Assembly: GCF_900111935.1 (NCBI RefSeq)
Contig: NZ_FOYN01000002.1
Span: forward strand, 620,001-684,000
Length of the DNA stretch: 64,000 bases
Direction: 5' to 3'
Source: Halorubrum sodomense
GTDB lineage: Archaea > Halobacteriota > Halobacteria > Halobacteriales > Haloferacaceae
The notes under the pieces were generated by a model. That model searched no databases. It was not told the DNA's origin and worked only from the letters and a program-made list of their open reading frames with translations. Position numbers and translations under genes: made by a program. Positions 8,381-17,467 of this stretch are shown in pieces (positions within the stretch are counted from its first letter, which is position 1; each line of letters starts with the position of its first letter).

Positions 8381-9517
8381 TCACTCCCGCCGTCCCTCGG
8401 CGTCCCGCTCGGCGTCGATGACGTCTTCGAGGGTCTCGGTACCGATGTCGCTCGCGACCTTCACGCCGACGAGCGACACGACGATGCCGCCGGCGATGAA
8501 CGCCGCGAGCTGCTGGACCGGCGTCATCGTCATCCCGTAGAGGGACAGCGGACCCCGGACCGCCTCCTGCGCGAGGAAGTAGCCGGCGAACCCGCGGACG
8601 ACGAGTGCGACCGCGGCGATGACGAACGGGAGGTTGAGGTACGGCGTCCGGATCCCCTCGTCGCGGATCAGCTCGTCGAGTAACCGCCCCACGGCCGCGG
8701 TCACGCCGGCGACCGCGAACCACGGGACCGCGGCGTAGGCGAACTCCACGACCTCGACGAGGCGGGGCGACCCGGGGTTCAGGTCCGAGGCCGCGAGAAC
8801 GCCGAAGAATCCGCCGACGAGGGCGAGTCCCCCGGCGACCACGTACGTCACGACCGACACCTGCCCGGCGTACAGCGCCTCGCGGACGCGTTCGGGCATC
8901 CCCGCCACGAGGCGGTCGATAGCGAGCCCCTTGTACAGCAGCGCGGCGCCGAGCAGGCCGGCGACGCCCGCGACCGCCTCGCCGGCGGAGAACCAGTAGA
9001 ACAGCGCCGGCACTAAGAGCAGCGCGACGCCGAACGGCACGAGGACCGTCGACCGCAGCTGCTCGTCGGCGAGGAACTGCTTGAGCAGGTAGTAGGTGGA
9101 CTCGATGTCGCGGGCCTGCCGGACGACGACGCGGTCGACGGAGTCGACGGGGACCCGCGATTCGACGATCGGGAGGACGCGCTCGTCCTCGGCCGAGTCG
9201 ACGACGACGATCGCGGCGCGCGGCTCGTACCGGTCCACGAGGTCGTCGAGCTGGGCCGCGATCGAGCGGTCGGCGCCCACCGCGCTGTCGCTCTCGGCGG
9301 AGACGACCGCCACCACCGACTCCTCGCGCTCGTCCCTGAGGTCGCGCGCGACGCGCAGCGACTCCAGTAAGCAGTTCACGCTGGCGTCCTCGGGGTCGTC
9401 CAGCCCGGCGTCGGTGACCAGCGATCGGACGGCCTCCCAGCCGGCGACCGGCATCGGGACGTTGGTGGCGCGACCGATCGCCCCCGAGCGGTCGACGCAG
9501 ATGACCAGCGTCGTCAC
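8381..9517 (-). CDS. DUF373 family membrane protein
   Basis: A 378-residue protein. A soluble N-terminal domain (VTTLVICVDRSGAIGRATNVP; VVVDSAEDERVLPIVESRVPVDSVDRVVVRQARDIESTYYLLKQFL) is followed by about six hydrophobic helices from residue 180 on. This organisation and the opening TTLVICVDR are characteristic of the archaeal DUF373 family, whose role is unknown. A longer frame opens at 9544. The GTG at 9517 is preferred because it gives the conserved N-terminus. The next gene downstream is aroE, 69 bases away, in the same direction. Confidence 0.85.
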   Translation of the reverse strand: MTTLVICVDRSGAIGRATNVPMPVAGWEAVRSLVTDAGLDDPEDASVNCLLESLRVARDLRDEREESVVAVVSAESDSAVGADRSIAAQLDDLVDRYEPRAAIVVVDSAEDERVLPIVESRVPVDSVDRVVVRQARDIESTYYLLKQFLADEQLRSTVLVPFGVALLLVPALFYWFSAGEAVAGVAGLLGAALLYKGLAIDRLVAGMPERVREALYAGQVSVVTYVVAGGLALVGGFFGVLAASDLNPGSPRLVEVVEFAYAAVPWFAVAGVTAAVGRLLDELIRDEGIRTPYLNLPFVIAAVALVVRGFAGYFLAQEAVRGPLSLYGMTMTPVQQLAAFIAGGIVVSLVGVKVASDIGTETLEDVIDAERDAEGRRE

Positions 9518-9610
9518 GTGTCGACGCACGCCGCGACCGGACAAAAATCCTCCCCGTGGACCGCCGTGCGGGTCTCGGTTCCCGTCGGCTCGCGCCGGTC
9601 CCCCCGCTCG

Positions 9611-10546
9611 CTACCGGAACTCCACGTCGATGTCGCCGCCGTCGTCGGTGAAGGCGCCCGCGACGCCGCTCCCGGCGGCGAACGCCACCCGTTCGGCGCC
9701 GATGCCGAGCCGCTCCGCGAGCCCGCGATCCGGGGTGAACTCGCGGACCTCGGGCTCGGCGCCAAGCAGGTCTGCGAGCCGGTCCTCGACGTCGTCCTCG
9801 GTGCCCAGTTCGTCGACGAGCCCCATCTCCGCGGCGTCGTCACCGAGGTACACCCGGGCTTCGGTGTCCCGGATCTCGTCGGGGTCCATGTCGCGCCCCT
9901 CGCTCACGGTCTCGACGAACTGCTCGTAGTAGCCGTCGATGATCCCCTGGAGGTACTCGCGTTCGTCCTCCTCGATCTCCTTCAGCGGGACGCCGGCGTC
10001 CTTGTACTCGCCGGCGGTAAACTGCTCGTAGGTGATCCCGAGCTTGTCCGCGAGCCCCTTCGCGTTCGGCCGGGAGCCGACGACGCCGATGGAGCCGACG
10101 AGGCTCGCGTCGCGCGCCCACAGCTCGTCGCAGCCGCTCGCGATCCAGTAGCCGCCGGACGCGCAGGTGTCCGTCGCGTACGCCACCGTCGGCCCGTCGA
10201 AGTCGGCGGCGGCCCGCCGGATGTCGTCGCTCGGGACGACCTCGCCGCCGGGGGTGTTGAGCTCGACCAGCAGCGCCTCGACGTCCTCGTCCTCGTCGGC
10301 CGCCTCGATCTGCTCGACCACGTCGTCGGCGGTCGCGCCGCCCGGGCCCGACAGCGGCGACGGGCGCCCCTGGCTCCGCCGGATCGGTCCCGAAACGGTC
10401 ACCTTCGCGGTGTTGTACTCGTCGGCGTCACCGAACCGGCCGCCGGTGAGCCGCGCGAGGAGCGCGCGGCCCGCGACCGTCGTCGCCGCGCCCACCGCGG
10501 CGGCCGCGAGCAACCCCTTCCGTCCGTTCGCCGGCGCGTCGTCCAT
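9611..10546 (-). CDS. sppA: Signal peptide peptidase SppA (S49 family)
   Basis: A 311-residue membrane-anchored serine protease expected to degrade cleaved signal peptides. Near the N-terminus there is one hydrophobic segment (KGLLAAAAVGAATTVAGRALLA). The S49 core follows, with LVELNTPGGEVVPSDDI, the nucleophile region DTCASGGYWIASGCDELWA (Ser of ASGGY), GSIGVVGSRPNAKGLADKLG and FTAGEYKDAG with the general-base lysine. Length fits the short archaeal SppA, which has one protease domain rather than the tandem form of E. coli. It stands alone between a DUF373 gene and a coiled-coil gene. Confidence 0.92.
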   Translation of the reverse strand: MDDAPANGRKGLLAAAAVGAATTVAGRALLARLTGGRFGDADEYNTAKVTVSGPIRRSQGRPSPLSGPGGATADDVVEQIEAADEDEDVEALLVELNTPGGEVVPSDDIRRAAADFDGPTVAYATDTCASGGYWIASGCDELWARDASLVGSIGVVGSRPNAKGLADKLGITYEQFTAGEYKDAGVPLKEIEEDEREYLQGIIDGYYEQFVETVSEGRDMDPDEIRDTEARVYLGDDAAEMGLVDELGTEDDVEDRLADLLGAEPEVREFTPDRGLAERLGIGAERVAFAAGSGVAGAFTDDGGDIDVEFR

Positions 10547-10707
10547 ACCGACGGTTGGCGTCGCACGGGTTTATAAGTCGTGGACGGCGACGCCGACCGC
10601 GGCCGGGTCGGACCGACAGCTGCGGTCGGCATCCGGCGATCGACGGCAGCGACGCTGGCGGTCGAGAAAAGCCGCAGAAACCGCGTCGGAACCGAGGGTC
10701 GACCGGG

Positions 10708-11631
10708 TTAGAGAAGGCCGGTCTTCTGGAGCTTCATCAGGTCCTCGGTGTCGAGCGTCTCGCCCTCCTTGAACTTCTGGTAGATCTCCTCGGCCTCTTC
10801 CTTCTCCTCTTCGCGCTTCTCGGCGCGCTCGTCTTTCCGCTCTTCCTCCTCTTTCTTGTCGAGCTCGCGCAGGCGCTTCTGGACGCGGACGAAGTCCTCG
10901 TGGTGGCGGTCGGCCGCCTCCTGGGCCTCGACGAACAGCTCGTGCATCTCGTCGGCCTCGTCGCGGATGTCGTCGGCCTCGCGGTAGGCCTCGATCATCT
11001 GGTTGTGGTGCTCCTGGGCCTTGTCGGCGAGCTCCGTCACCTTCTGGTGGTGCTGGGACGCCTCGGAGCGGACCTCCTCGGCCTCCTCGACGAGCTCGTC
11101 GAGCTCGCTCGTGTCGTCGACCTTGTCCTTCTTCTCGGCGAGCTTCTCGCGTTTGTCGTCGATCTTCTCGATGAGCTCGCGCTCGTCCTCCGCGTCGAGC
11201 ACCTCCGTCTGCTGGCGGAACTCGAGGTCCTCGATCTCCTCTTCGAGCTCCTCGATGGACTTGCCGGAGCCGAGTTCGAGGTCCTGTTTGAGCTCCTCGA
11301 CCTCGTCGAACAGCTCGTTGGCCTCGGCGTTGAGCTCGTTGCGCTTGTCCTTGTGCTCTTGAACCTGCTCGTTGAGCTCGTCGCGCTTCTCGCGGTGTTC
11401 CTGGGCCTCGTCGACCTTCTCGCGCGTCTTCGCGTTGAGGTCGTCGCGCTTGGAGGCGCGCTCGGAGGCCATCTGGTTCAGCTCGTTGCGCCGGTCTCGC
11501 AGCTGCCCGGCGCGTTTGATGAGCTGCCCCTTCGACCCGTTGTCGAGGTCGTCTTCAGAAAGGTCCACGTTGTCCGCCTCGTCCATCGGTTCCACGTCGT
11601 ACTGCTCGATGACTTCTTCTTTCGTTACCAT
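10708..11631 (-). CDS. Long coiled-coil protein, haloarchaeal
   Basis: A 307-residue protein made almost wholly of heptad-like charged helix from about residue 35 to 285 (for example RDRRNELNQMASERASKRDD, EIEDLEFRQQTEVLDAEDERE). A short conserved N-terminus (MVTKEEVIEQYDVEPMDEAD) and C-terminus (GETLDTEDLMKLQKTGLL) flank it. Similar haloarchaeal proteins have been labelled coiled-coil protein or, loosely, phosphoserine phosphatase-related; nothing here supports a phosphatase. It has no membrane span. It may be a structural or chromosome-associated protein. That is a guess from shape only. It is transcribed alone. Confidence 0.85.
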   Translation of the reverse strand: MVTKEEVIEQYDVEPMDEADNVDLSEDDLDNGSKGQLIKRAGQLRDRRNELNQMASERASKRDDLNAKTREKVDEAQEHREKRDELNEQVQEHKDKRNELNAEANELFDEVEELKQDLELGSGKSIEELEEEIEDLEFRQQTEVLDAEDERELIEKIDDKREKLAEKKDKVDDTSELDELVEEAEEVRSEASQHHQKVTELADKAQEHHNQMIEAYREADDIRDEADEMHELFVEAQEAADRHHEDFVRVQKRLRELDKKEEEERKDERAEKREEEKEEAEEIYQKFKEGETLDTEDLMKLQKTGLL

Positions 11632-11864
11632 TTGTTATCTCTCCATCACCGCTCCGGCGATAGCGGGCGCTCGCTGTCGTGCGTCGGGCCGTCTGTAAGA
11701 ACTTCCGTTCATTTCAGCGTGCGATTCCACCAGCGCCAGAGGCGTTCTGGTACCAGCAACTACCCCCGGGCGATACATAAATACTTCGGTGATTTTCGTG
11801 TACACCGGTGGCATGGAGCGTGTACCCGGCGATTTCCGTGGTTACCGTTCACACGGTCGTCGTC

Positions 11865-11936
11865 ACGATCCGCCTCGCTCGCCGTCCGTCGTCACGATCC
11901 GCCTCGCTCGCCGTCCGTCGTCACGATCCGCTTCCC
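11865..11936. repeat. Tandem 29-bp repeat reaching into the end of the reductase gene
   Basis: Two near-identical 29-bp units beginning CGTCGTCACGATCCGCCTCG are followed by a partial third unit. The third unit overlaps the last codons and stop of the gene ending at 11921. The unit therefore looks like a duplication of the gene's 3' end into the spacer. The rest of the 11632-11864 spacer holds only an AT-rich stretch (around 11775-11790) that probably serves as promoter for the coiled-coil gene. Confidence 0.7.
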
Positions 11937-12598
11937 TCGTCGACCGCGTACGAGAGGACGATCCCGTCGTCGAGCCGCTCCGTGTCGGTCAGCGTCAGGT
12001 CGGGGAACCCCTCGGTGAAGCCCGCGCCGTCCGCCAGCGTGGGCGCGTCGCGGCCGCCGACCACGAGCGAGCCGACGTAGGCGTGGAGCTCGTCGACGAC
12101 GCCGGCCTCGAAACACGAGAAGATCACCTCGCCGCCCCCCTCGACCATCAGGCGGTCGACGCCGCGGTCGGCCAGGGCGTCGAGCCCCGCCGCCACGTCG
12201 ACGCGTTCCTCGCCGGCGACGATCACCTCGGCGCCCGCGTCGGCGAGTGTCGTCCGTCGATCCCGGTCCGTCGCGGCCGAGACGAGCAGGTACGTCGTCG
12301 CCGCGTCGTCGAGGATCCGGGCGTCGGTCGGCGTCCGGCCCGTGGAGTCCACCACGACGCGGGCGGGGTCGCCGGGTCGTCCGTTCCGAAGGCGTTCGAC
12401 GCGGCGGTCCTCCTCGTCGAGCGTGAGATGCGGGTCGTCCGCGAGGACGGTCCCGACCCCGACGAGTACCGCGTCGGCGGCCGCCCTGACGCGGTCGACC
12501 CGGTCGAAGTCCTCGGGCCCGGAGATCCGGAGCTGTTCCCGGCTGCGGGTGGCGAGCTTCCCGTCCACGCTCTGGGCCGCGTTGACGACCACGTGCAT
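11921..12598 (-). CDS. arfC: 2,5-diamino-6-(ribosylamino)pyrimidinone 5'-phosphate reductase
   Basis: A 225-residue RibD-C-domain reductase of the archaeal/fungal (RIB7) type. It acts early in riboflavin biosynthesis, reducing the ribosyl side chain with NADPH. Visible motifs: MHVVVNAAQSVDGKLATRS, GVGTVLADDPHLT, VVVDSTGRTP, LMVEGGGEVI and the C-terminal TLTDTERLDDGIVLSYAV. The frame stays open far upstream, but the ATG at 12598 gives the conserved start and normal family length. Its last bases form the third unit of a tandem repeat in the spacer. Divergent from the small membrane protein gene. Confidence 0.9.
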   Translation of the reverse strand: MHVVVNAAQSVDGKLATRSREQLRISGPEDFDRVDRVRAAADAVLVGVGTVLADDPHLTLDEEDRRVERLRNGRPGDPARVVVDSTGRTPTDARILDDAATTYLLVSAATDRDRRTTLADAGAEVIVAGEERVDVAAGLDALADRGVDRLMVEGGGEVIFSCFEAGVVDELHAYVGSLVVGGRDAPTLADGAGFTEGFPDLTLTDTERLDDGIVLSYAVDEGSGS

Positions 12599-12694
12599 AC
12601 GCGAGCGTCGACCGGACGCGGAATGGTCGTTTCGGTCGGGGCACCGGTCGGTCCCGTCCCAACGCATATCCGGCGGAGGACCGAACCGGTCCCT

Positions 12695-12820
12695 ATGAGA
12701 ACATCGACGATCATCATCCTCGTCGGCGCGGTCATCTTCGTCCTCCCGATCCCGGGCACGTTCATCCTCGGCGCGCTGGTCGTGCTCGCCGGGCTCGCCG
12801 CCCGCCTGTTCGGGCTCTGA
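12695..12820 (+). CDS. Very small two-helix membrane protein
   Basis: A 41-residue peptide, MRTSTIIILVGAVIFVLPIP followed by GTFILGALVVLAGLAARLFGL. It has two hydrophobic helices joined at a Pro-Gly-Thr turn. Comparable tiny proteins with the same LPIPGTFILGALV core are, from memory, widespread in haloarchaea, so the gene is likely real. An upstream in-frame start is possible but would lack the usual N-terminus. No function can be assigned. It sits between arfC (divergent) and the VOC protein, 39 nt before it and on the same strand. Confidence 0.7.
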   Translation: MRTSTIIILVGAVIFVLPIPGTFILGALVVLAGLAARLFGL

Positions 12821-12859
12821 CCCGTCACCGTTTAGCCCGGGCCGACCGAGCGGCCGTCT

Positions 12860-13294
12860 GTGACAGATCCAACCGCACACCACGTCGGGGTCACCGTCTC
12901 CGACCTCGACCGCGCCGTCGAGTTCTACGCCGAGACGTTCGACCTCGACGTCGTCGCAGAGTTCTCCGTCGGCGGCGACGCCTTCGCCGAGGCGGTCGCC
13001 GTCGAGGGCGCCGCGGCCGAGTTCGCCCACCTCGACGCGGGCGACGCGATCGTCGAACTCGTCGCGTACGACCCGGCGGCGGGGTCGAGCGGCGACGCCG
13101 CGACCGGCGACTCCGAGCTGAACCGGCCCGGAGCGACCCATCTCGGTCTGTCGGTCGACGATGTCGAGGCCTTCTACGAGGAACTCTCGGACGACGTGGC
13201 GACGCTGAGCCCGCCGCGGACGACCGAGAGCGGCACGACGGTCCTGTTCGTCAGGGACCCGGAGGGGAACCTGATCGAGGTGCTCGACGCCTGA
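12860..13294 (+). CDS. VOC (glyoxalase/dioxygenase superfamily) protein
   Basis: A 144-residue protein with the two beta-alpha-beta-beta-beta halves of the vicinal oxygen chelate fold. The first half is HHVGVTVSDLDRAVEFYAETF ... AIVELVAYDP; the second is ATHLGLSVDDVEAFYEELSDD ... VLFVRDPEGNLIEVLDA. Potential metal ligands are the His of HHVGV, Glu of IVELVAY, His of THLGL and Glu of LIEVLD. This fits a glyoxalase or methylmalonyl-CoA epimerase-like enzyme. The substrate cannot be named. Start codon is GTG. Confidence 0.85.
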   Translation: MTDPTAHHVGVTVSDLDRAVEFYAETFDLDVVAEFSVGGDAFAEAVAVEGAAAEFAHLDAGDAIVELVAYDPAAGSSGDAATGDSELNRPGATHLGLSVDDVEAFYEELSDDVATLSPPRTTESGTTVLFVRDPEGNLIEVLDA

Positions 13295-13324
13295 CGGTCG
13301 CGGGCCCGGCGCCCGCCGGTCCCC

Positions 13325-15463
13325 TCACTTCACCTTCGTGCCCGGCTCGGCGTCCCCGTACGTCGTGAGGAGGTCGGCCTCGTCGCCAGCGGCCAGCACC
13401 ATCCCGTTCGACTCGACGCCGAACAGCTCCGCCTTCTCCAAGTTCGCCACGACGACCACCTTCGTCCCGGGGAGGTCGTCGACGTCGTGGAGCTGCTTGA
13501 GCCCCGCGACGATCGTCCGGGTCTCCGCGCCGAGGTCGACGGTGAGCCGCAGGAGGTCGTCCGCGCCCTCGATCCCCTCCGCGTCCTCGATCCGTCCGAC
13601 GCGGACGTCGAGGTCTTGGAAGTCGTCGAAGCCGATGCGGTCGTCGCTGATGGGTTCGATGTCGGCCATGTCGGCGTCGGCGGCGTCGTCGGTGCCGTCG
13701 GTTTCGCTCTCCTCCTCGTCGTCCGATTCGTCTCCGTCCTCGACCGCGTCGTCGCTCTCCGACTCCGCGACGCGCGCTTCGAGCTTCTCGTTCAACGCGT
13801 CGACGCGCTCGTCTTCGACCTGTTCGAACAGCTCGGTCGGTTCGCGCAGGTCGCCGGCGGGGCCCTCGCGGGCCGCCTCGACCGTCGCGTCGTGGACGGA
13901 TCCGGGCTCGCCGAGCTGGTCCCAGAGCCGCTCGCTCTTCTCGGGGGCCAGCGGCTCGAAGAGGACGGCGATCGCCTTCGCGAGCGCGACGCAGTCGTCG
14001 ATGACCCGCTCCGCCTCTTCGGGCTCCTCGTCGACGAGCTTCCAGGGCTCGTTGCGCTGGATGTACTCGTTACCGTAGCGCGCGAGGTCGGTGACCGCGT
14101 CGCCGAGCGCGCGGACCGAGTAGTCGTTGACCGCGGCCGCGAACTCGTCGACCGCCTCGTCGATCCGCGCCGCGACCTCGTCGCTCGGGGCGTCGGCGTC
14201 GGGGCCGTCCTCGTAGTTCCGGCGGGCGAAGAGGAGGGAGCGGTAGAGGAAGTTACCGACGGTGCCCACCAGCTCGGTGTTGACGCGCTCGGCAAACTTC
14301 TCCCACGAGAAGTCCACGTCCTGCTGGAACCCGCCGTTGGTCGCGAGGTAGTAGCGCAGCGGGTCCGGGTGGAACCCCTCGTCGAGGTACTCGTCGGCCC
14401 AGACCGCGCGGTCGCGGCTCGTGGAGAACCCCTTGCCGTCGAGGGTGACGAACCCGCTCGCCATCACCGCGCGCGGCTCCGCGTGGTCGGTCGCCTCCAG
14501 CATCGCGGGCCAGAAGATCGTGTGGTGTTGGATGATGTCGCGGCCGATCACGTGGACGATCTCGCCGCCCTCCGGGTGCTCGTCGCTGACGCCCTCCTTC
14601 CAGGCGGCCTCCCAGTCGAACGCGTCGGCGCCGACGCGCTCGGAGTACTGCTTCGTCGAGGAGATGTACTCGATCGGCGCGTCGACCCAGACGTAGAGGA
14701 CCAAATCCTCCGGGTTCTCTCCGGGGTAGTCGACCCCCCAGTCCATGTCGCGGGTGATACACCAGTCCTGAAGCCCCTGTTCGATCCACTCGCGGGGCTG
14801 GTTGCTGGCGTTCGAGGTGCCTTCGAGGCGGTCGAGGAAGTCGGAGAGGTAGTCGGCGAACTCGGAGACCGCGAAGAACTTGTGGGTGCGCTCGCGGTAC
14901 TCCGCGGGGTTGCCGGTGATCGTCGACTCGGGGTCCTCCACTTCGCCGGGTTCGAGGTGGCGCTGGCACCCCTCGTCGCACTCGTCGCCGCGGGCGTGCG
15001 CCCCGCAGTACGGGCAGGTCCCCTCGACGTAGCGGTCGGGGAGGTACTGGTCGTCGACGGGGTCGTACGCGACCATGATCTCCTTCTCGTAGAGGTGGCC
15101 CGCCTCGTCGAGGTCGCGGACGAGTTCTCGGGTGATCTCGGTGTTCGTCTCGTCGTGAGTGTGGCCGTAGTTGTCGAACTCGACGTTGAACTTCGGGAAC
15201 GTCTCGGCGTAGCGCTCGTGCCAGTCGAGCGCGAACGCCTCGGGAGAGACGCCCTCCTGTTCGGCGTTGACCGCGACGGGCGTCCCGTGCATGTCGGAGC
15301 CGGAGACGAACGCGGTCTCCTGGCCGAGTCGTTCGAGCGCGCGGCTGTACACGTCGCCGCCGACGTAGGTGCGGAGGTGACCGATGTGGAGGTCGCCGTT
15401 CGCGTACGGCAGTCCACAGGTCACCACCGCGGGACGATCGGTGGGGAAGTCGTCGTGGCTCAT
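13325..15463 (-). CDS. metG: Methionine--tRNA ligase
   Basis: A 712-residue class I synthetase that charges tRNA-Met. The HIGH motif is at residues 26-29 (GDLHIGHLRTY), a zinc knuckle CPYCGAHARGDECDEGC is near residue 145, and the KMSKS-type loop appears as KGFSTSR. After the anticodon-binding helical domain comes an acidic low-complexity linker (about residues 565-600). A C-terminal EMAP/Trbp111-type tRNA-binding domain follows (FQDLDVRVGRIEDAEGIEGA ... GAETRTIVAGLKQ). This four-part layout is normal for archaeal MetRS. Transcribed alone. Confidence 0.96.
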   Translation of the reverse strand: MSHDDFPTDRPAVVTCGLPYANGDLHIGHLRTYVGGDVYSRALERLGQETAFVSGSDMHGTPVAVNAEQEGVSPEAFALDWHERYAETFPKFNVEFDNYGHTHDETNTEITRELVRDLDEAGHLYEKEIMVAYDPVDDQYLPDRYVEGTCPYCGAHARGDECDEGCQRHLEPGEVEDPESTITGNPAEYRERTHKFFAVSEFADYLSDFLDRLEGTSNASNQPREWIEQGLQDWCITRDMDWGVDYPGENPEDLVLYVWVDAPIEYISSTKQYSERVGADAFDWEAAWKEGVSDEHPEGGEIVHVIGRDIIQHHTIFWPAMLEATDHAEPRAVMASGFVTLDGKGFSTSRDRAVWADEYLDEGFHPDPLRYYLATNGGFQQDVDFSWEKFAERVNTELVGTVGNFLYRSLLFARRNYEDGPDADAPSDEVAARIDEAVDEFAAAVNDYSVRALGDAVTDLARYGNEYIQRNEPWKLVDEEPEEAERVIDDCVALAKAIAVLFEPLAPEKSERLWDQLGEPGSVHDATVEAAREGPAGDLREPTELFEQVEDERVDALNEKLEARVAESESDDAVEDGDESDDEEESETDGTDDAADADMADIEPISDDRIGFDDFQDLDVRVGRIEDAEGIEGADDLLRLTVDLGAETRTIVAGLKQLHDVDDLPGTKVVVVANLEKAELFGVESNGMVLAAGDEADLLTTYGDAEPGTKVK

Positions 15464-15789
15464 GTGGTGTGTATGTCGTGTATCGGTCGATCGGGTCTAA
15501 AGGCCGCTGGTTCGGGGCCGACGAGGATCGCGCAGGCCGCGAGGGTTTTTGCGCGGTCCGCGAGGGGTCGACGGCCCAGGCGCTGCGGAAGACGACGGAA
15601 TTCGCCGCCGCGCCGGCGTCGACCGCGCTACCGGTCGTCGCCGCCGCGACGGGTCCGCCCGCCGCTAAGAGGAGCGCGTCCGCATCCCGGGCCGCCGGAT
15701 GTCCGTCACGTCTTCCGCTTCGCGCGGTTCGGTCTAAAAAGCGTCGCCCGAGGGCGGCTCACAGCGGGTCGCGGGCGGCCCGCGTCGGC
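15464..15789. other. Spacer of 326 bases with no gene
   Basis: The region between the metG start and the thiamine-regulator stop holds no plausible coding frame, tRNA or repeat-family block that I can see. It would contain the metG promoter on its left side. No other signal is supported. Confidence 0.5.
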
Positions 15790-16704
15790 TCACAGCAGGC
15801 CGCGGACGATCCGCGCCGCCTCCGCGGCCGTCTGCGCGAGGACGTAGATTATCGGCTCGACGCCGACCGCGCCGGTCTGGTAGACCACGAGCGTCTCGGT
15901 CCCCTCGCCCGCCGGGAGGTCGGCGGCCGCGACCGCGGCGGCGACCGCCTTGCGGGTCGGTCGCTCTGCGTCGAACTCGACGGTCGGGCGGTCGGCGGCG
16001 AGCGCCTCGACGGTCTCCGGGTCGTATCGGAGGTTCACGGCGCCGCGAACGTCCGCGCCCGCCTCGCGGGCCGCGAGCAGCACCGTGGCGACGTGTTCGC
16101 TCACGCCGAACTCCGGTTCGCCCGGCACCATCGCCCGCCCCTTGACGTCGACGAGCCGGCCGGGGACCGCGGCGACGTCGTCGACGGTCGCGGCGTCGGC
16201 GGTACACTCCGCGACGTTCGCGCCGACGTTCGGGATGAGGCCGGCGAAGCCGGAGGCGTTCGTCAGGGTGCGGAGCCCGCGCCGGACCGACGTGAGGACG
16301 CGCTCGCGCTCGCGGAGGCCGCTGTCGGGGTCGTGGACCGAGAACTCCACGTCGGCGTCAGCGAGCGCGGGCATCGCCGCCTCGTGGAGGTCCGCGAGCA
16401 GGTCCCCCTCCTCCAGCTGGCGGATCAGCACCTCGATCTCGACGAGCGCGGCCACGGGCGTCAGGTCGCCGTTCGCGAGCCCCTCGCCCACGCGCTTGAC
16501 GAGGTCGCGCACGCGCTCGTCCGCGACGATGTCCTCGTGTCTGGCCACGTCGCCGGCTGCGTACTTCGAGACCGCGGACTGCGAGATGCCGAGCGCGTCG
16601 GCCACCTCCGACTGCGTGAACCCGCGGTCGCGGAGGTCCTCCGCGAGCATCGAGCGGACGGTGGGCAGGAACTCGTCGACGACGACCTCCTCGATGAACC
16701 TCAT
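15790..16704 (-). CDS. thiR: HTH plus ThiN-domain protein, likely thiamine regulator ThiR
   Basis: A 304-residue protein. An N-terminal helix-turn-helix ([25 protein letters not shown], residues about 29-53) precedes a helical linker. A C-terminal ThiN domain follows from about residue 130 ([56 protein letters not shown]). HTH-ThiN proteins without ThiD act in archaea as ThiR, a repressor sensing thiamine phosphate; ThiN can also be a thiamine-phosphate synthase. Without a fused kinase the regulator role is favoured. It overlaps dcd by ATGA. The thi4 gene 5.8 kb away has an operator-like repeat. Confidence 0.85.
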   Translation of the reverse strand: MRFIEEVVVDEFLPTVRSMLAEDLRDRGFTQSEVADALGISQSAVSKYAAGDVARHEDIVADERVRDLVKRVGEGLANGDLTPVAALVEIEVLIRQLEEGDLLADLHEAAMPALADADVEFSVHDPDSGLRERERVLTSVRRGLRTLTNASGFAGLIPNVGANVAECTADAATVDDVAAVPGRLVDVKGRAMVPGEPEFGVSEHVATVLLAAREAGADVRGAVNLRYDPETVEALAADRPTVEFDAERPTRKAVAAAVAAADLPAGEGTETLVVYQTGAVGVEPIIYVLAQTAAEAARIVRGLL

Positions 16705-17342
16705 CCGCCGTCACCTCCCGAACGCGTCGCCCCTCCGCCGCCCTCGCCTCCGTCGTCCCCCTCGTCGTCGAACTCGGGGTCGTCGCCGATCCGCGACGCC
16801 TGCGGCCCGTCCTGCCCCTGGTACTTCGAGCCGCGTTCGGCGCCGTAGGGGCGCTCGGCGGGCCGCTTCAGCTCCGTGAAGGTGAGCTGCGAGACGCGCA
16901 TGCCGGGCGAGAGTGCGACGGGAGCGGTGCCGAGGTTCGAGAGTTCGAGCGTGATCTGGCCCTCGTAGCCGGGGTCACACAGACCGGCTGTTGCATGGAC
17001 CACGATCGCGAGCCGGCCGAGCGAGGAGCGCCCCTCGACGTGCGCGACGAGGTCGTCGGGGATCGCGACGCGCTCGGCGGTCGTCCCGAGGACGAAGTCG
17101 CCGGGGTGGAGGATGAACTCGTCCCCCTCGTCGACGGTCGTCTCGGTGACGTACTCGCTCACCTCGCCCGCGTCGGTCGGGTGGATACAGGGGATGTTGG
17201 TGCGCTGGAACTCCAGGAACCGCTCGCCGAGCCGGAGGTCCACGCTCGCGGGCTGGACCTGCTGGTCGACGTCGTCGAGCGGCTCGATCGCGAGGTCCCC
17301 CTCCGCGAGCCGGTCGAGGATGTCGGCGTCGGACAGGATCAT
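16701..17342 (-). CDS. dcd: dCTP deaminase
   Basis: A 213-residue trimeric deaminase that turns dCTP into dUTP (or dUMP in bifunctional forms). Motifs seen: [67 protein letters not shown] with the catalytic Glu in [19 protein letters not shown] and the nucleotide-binding C-terminal [15 protein letters not shown]. About 30 acidic, Gly-rich residues extend the C-terminus. Its last four bases overlap the start of the ThiN gene (ATGA), so the two are translated together although their functions are unrelated. Confidence 0.93.
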   Translation of the reverse strand: MILSDADILDRLAEGDLAIEPLDDVDQQVQPASVDLRLGERFLEFQRTNIPCIHPTDAGEVSEYVTETTVDEGDEFILHPGDFVLGTTAERVAIPDDLVAHVEGRSSLGRLAIVVHATAGLCDPGYEGQITLELSNLGTAPVALSPGMRVSQLTFTELKRPAERPYGAERGSKYQGQDGPQASRIGDDPEFDDEGDDGGEGGGGATRSGGDGG

Positions 17343-17467
17343 ACCGAGAGGGGGAGCGCCGGCGGCTTAAAAACTCCCGAATCCGCGGTCGCGAGCGCCC
17401 GGGCGGCGTCGGCGAGGCGCTCGGCGCCTCCGGTCGCGGCCAGTCTGGCGGGAGGCTCGGCGGGCGT

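Noticed and set aside
13487-15847. Very long open frame opposite metG (and similar ones opposite pyk, truD, crtI, copA)
   Set aside because: High GC keeps antisense frames open; the products are Arg/Val/Leu-rich without domains, while the other strand encodes a clear enzyme.
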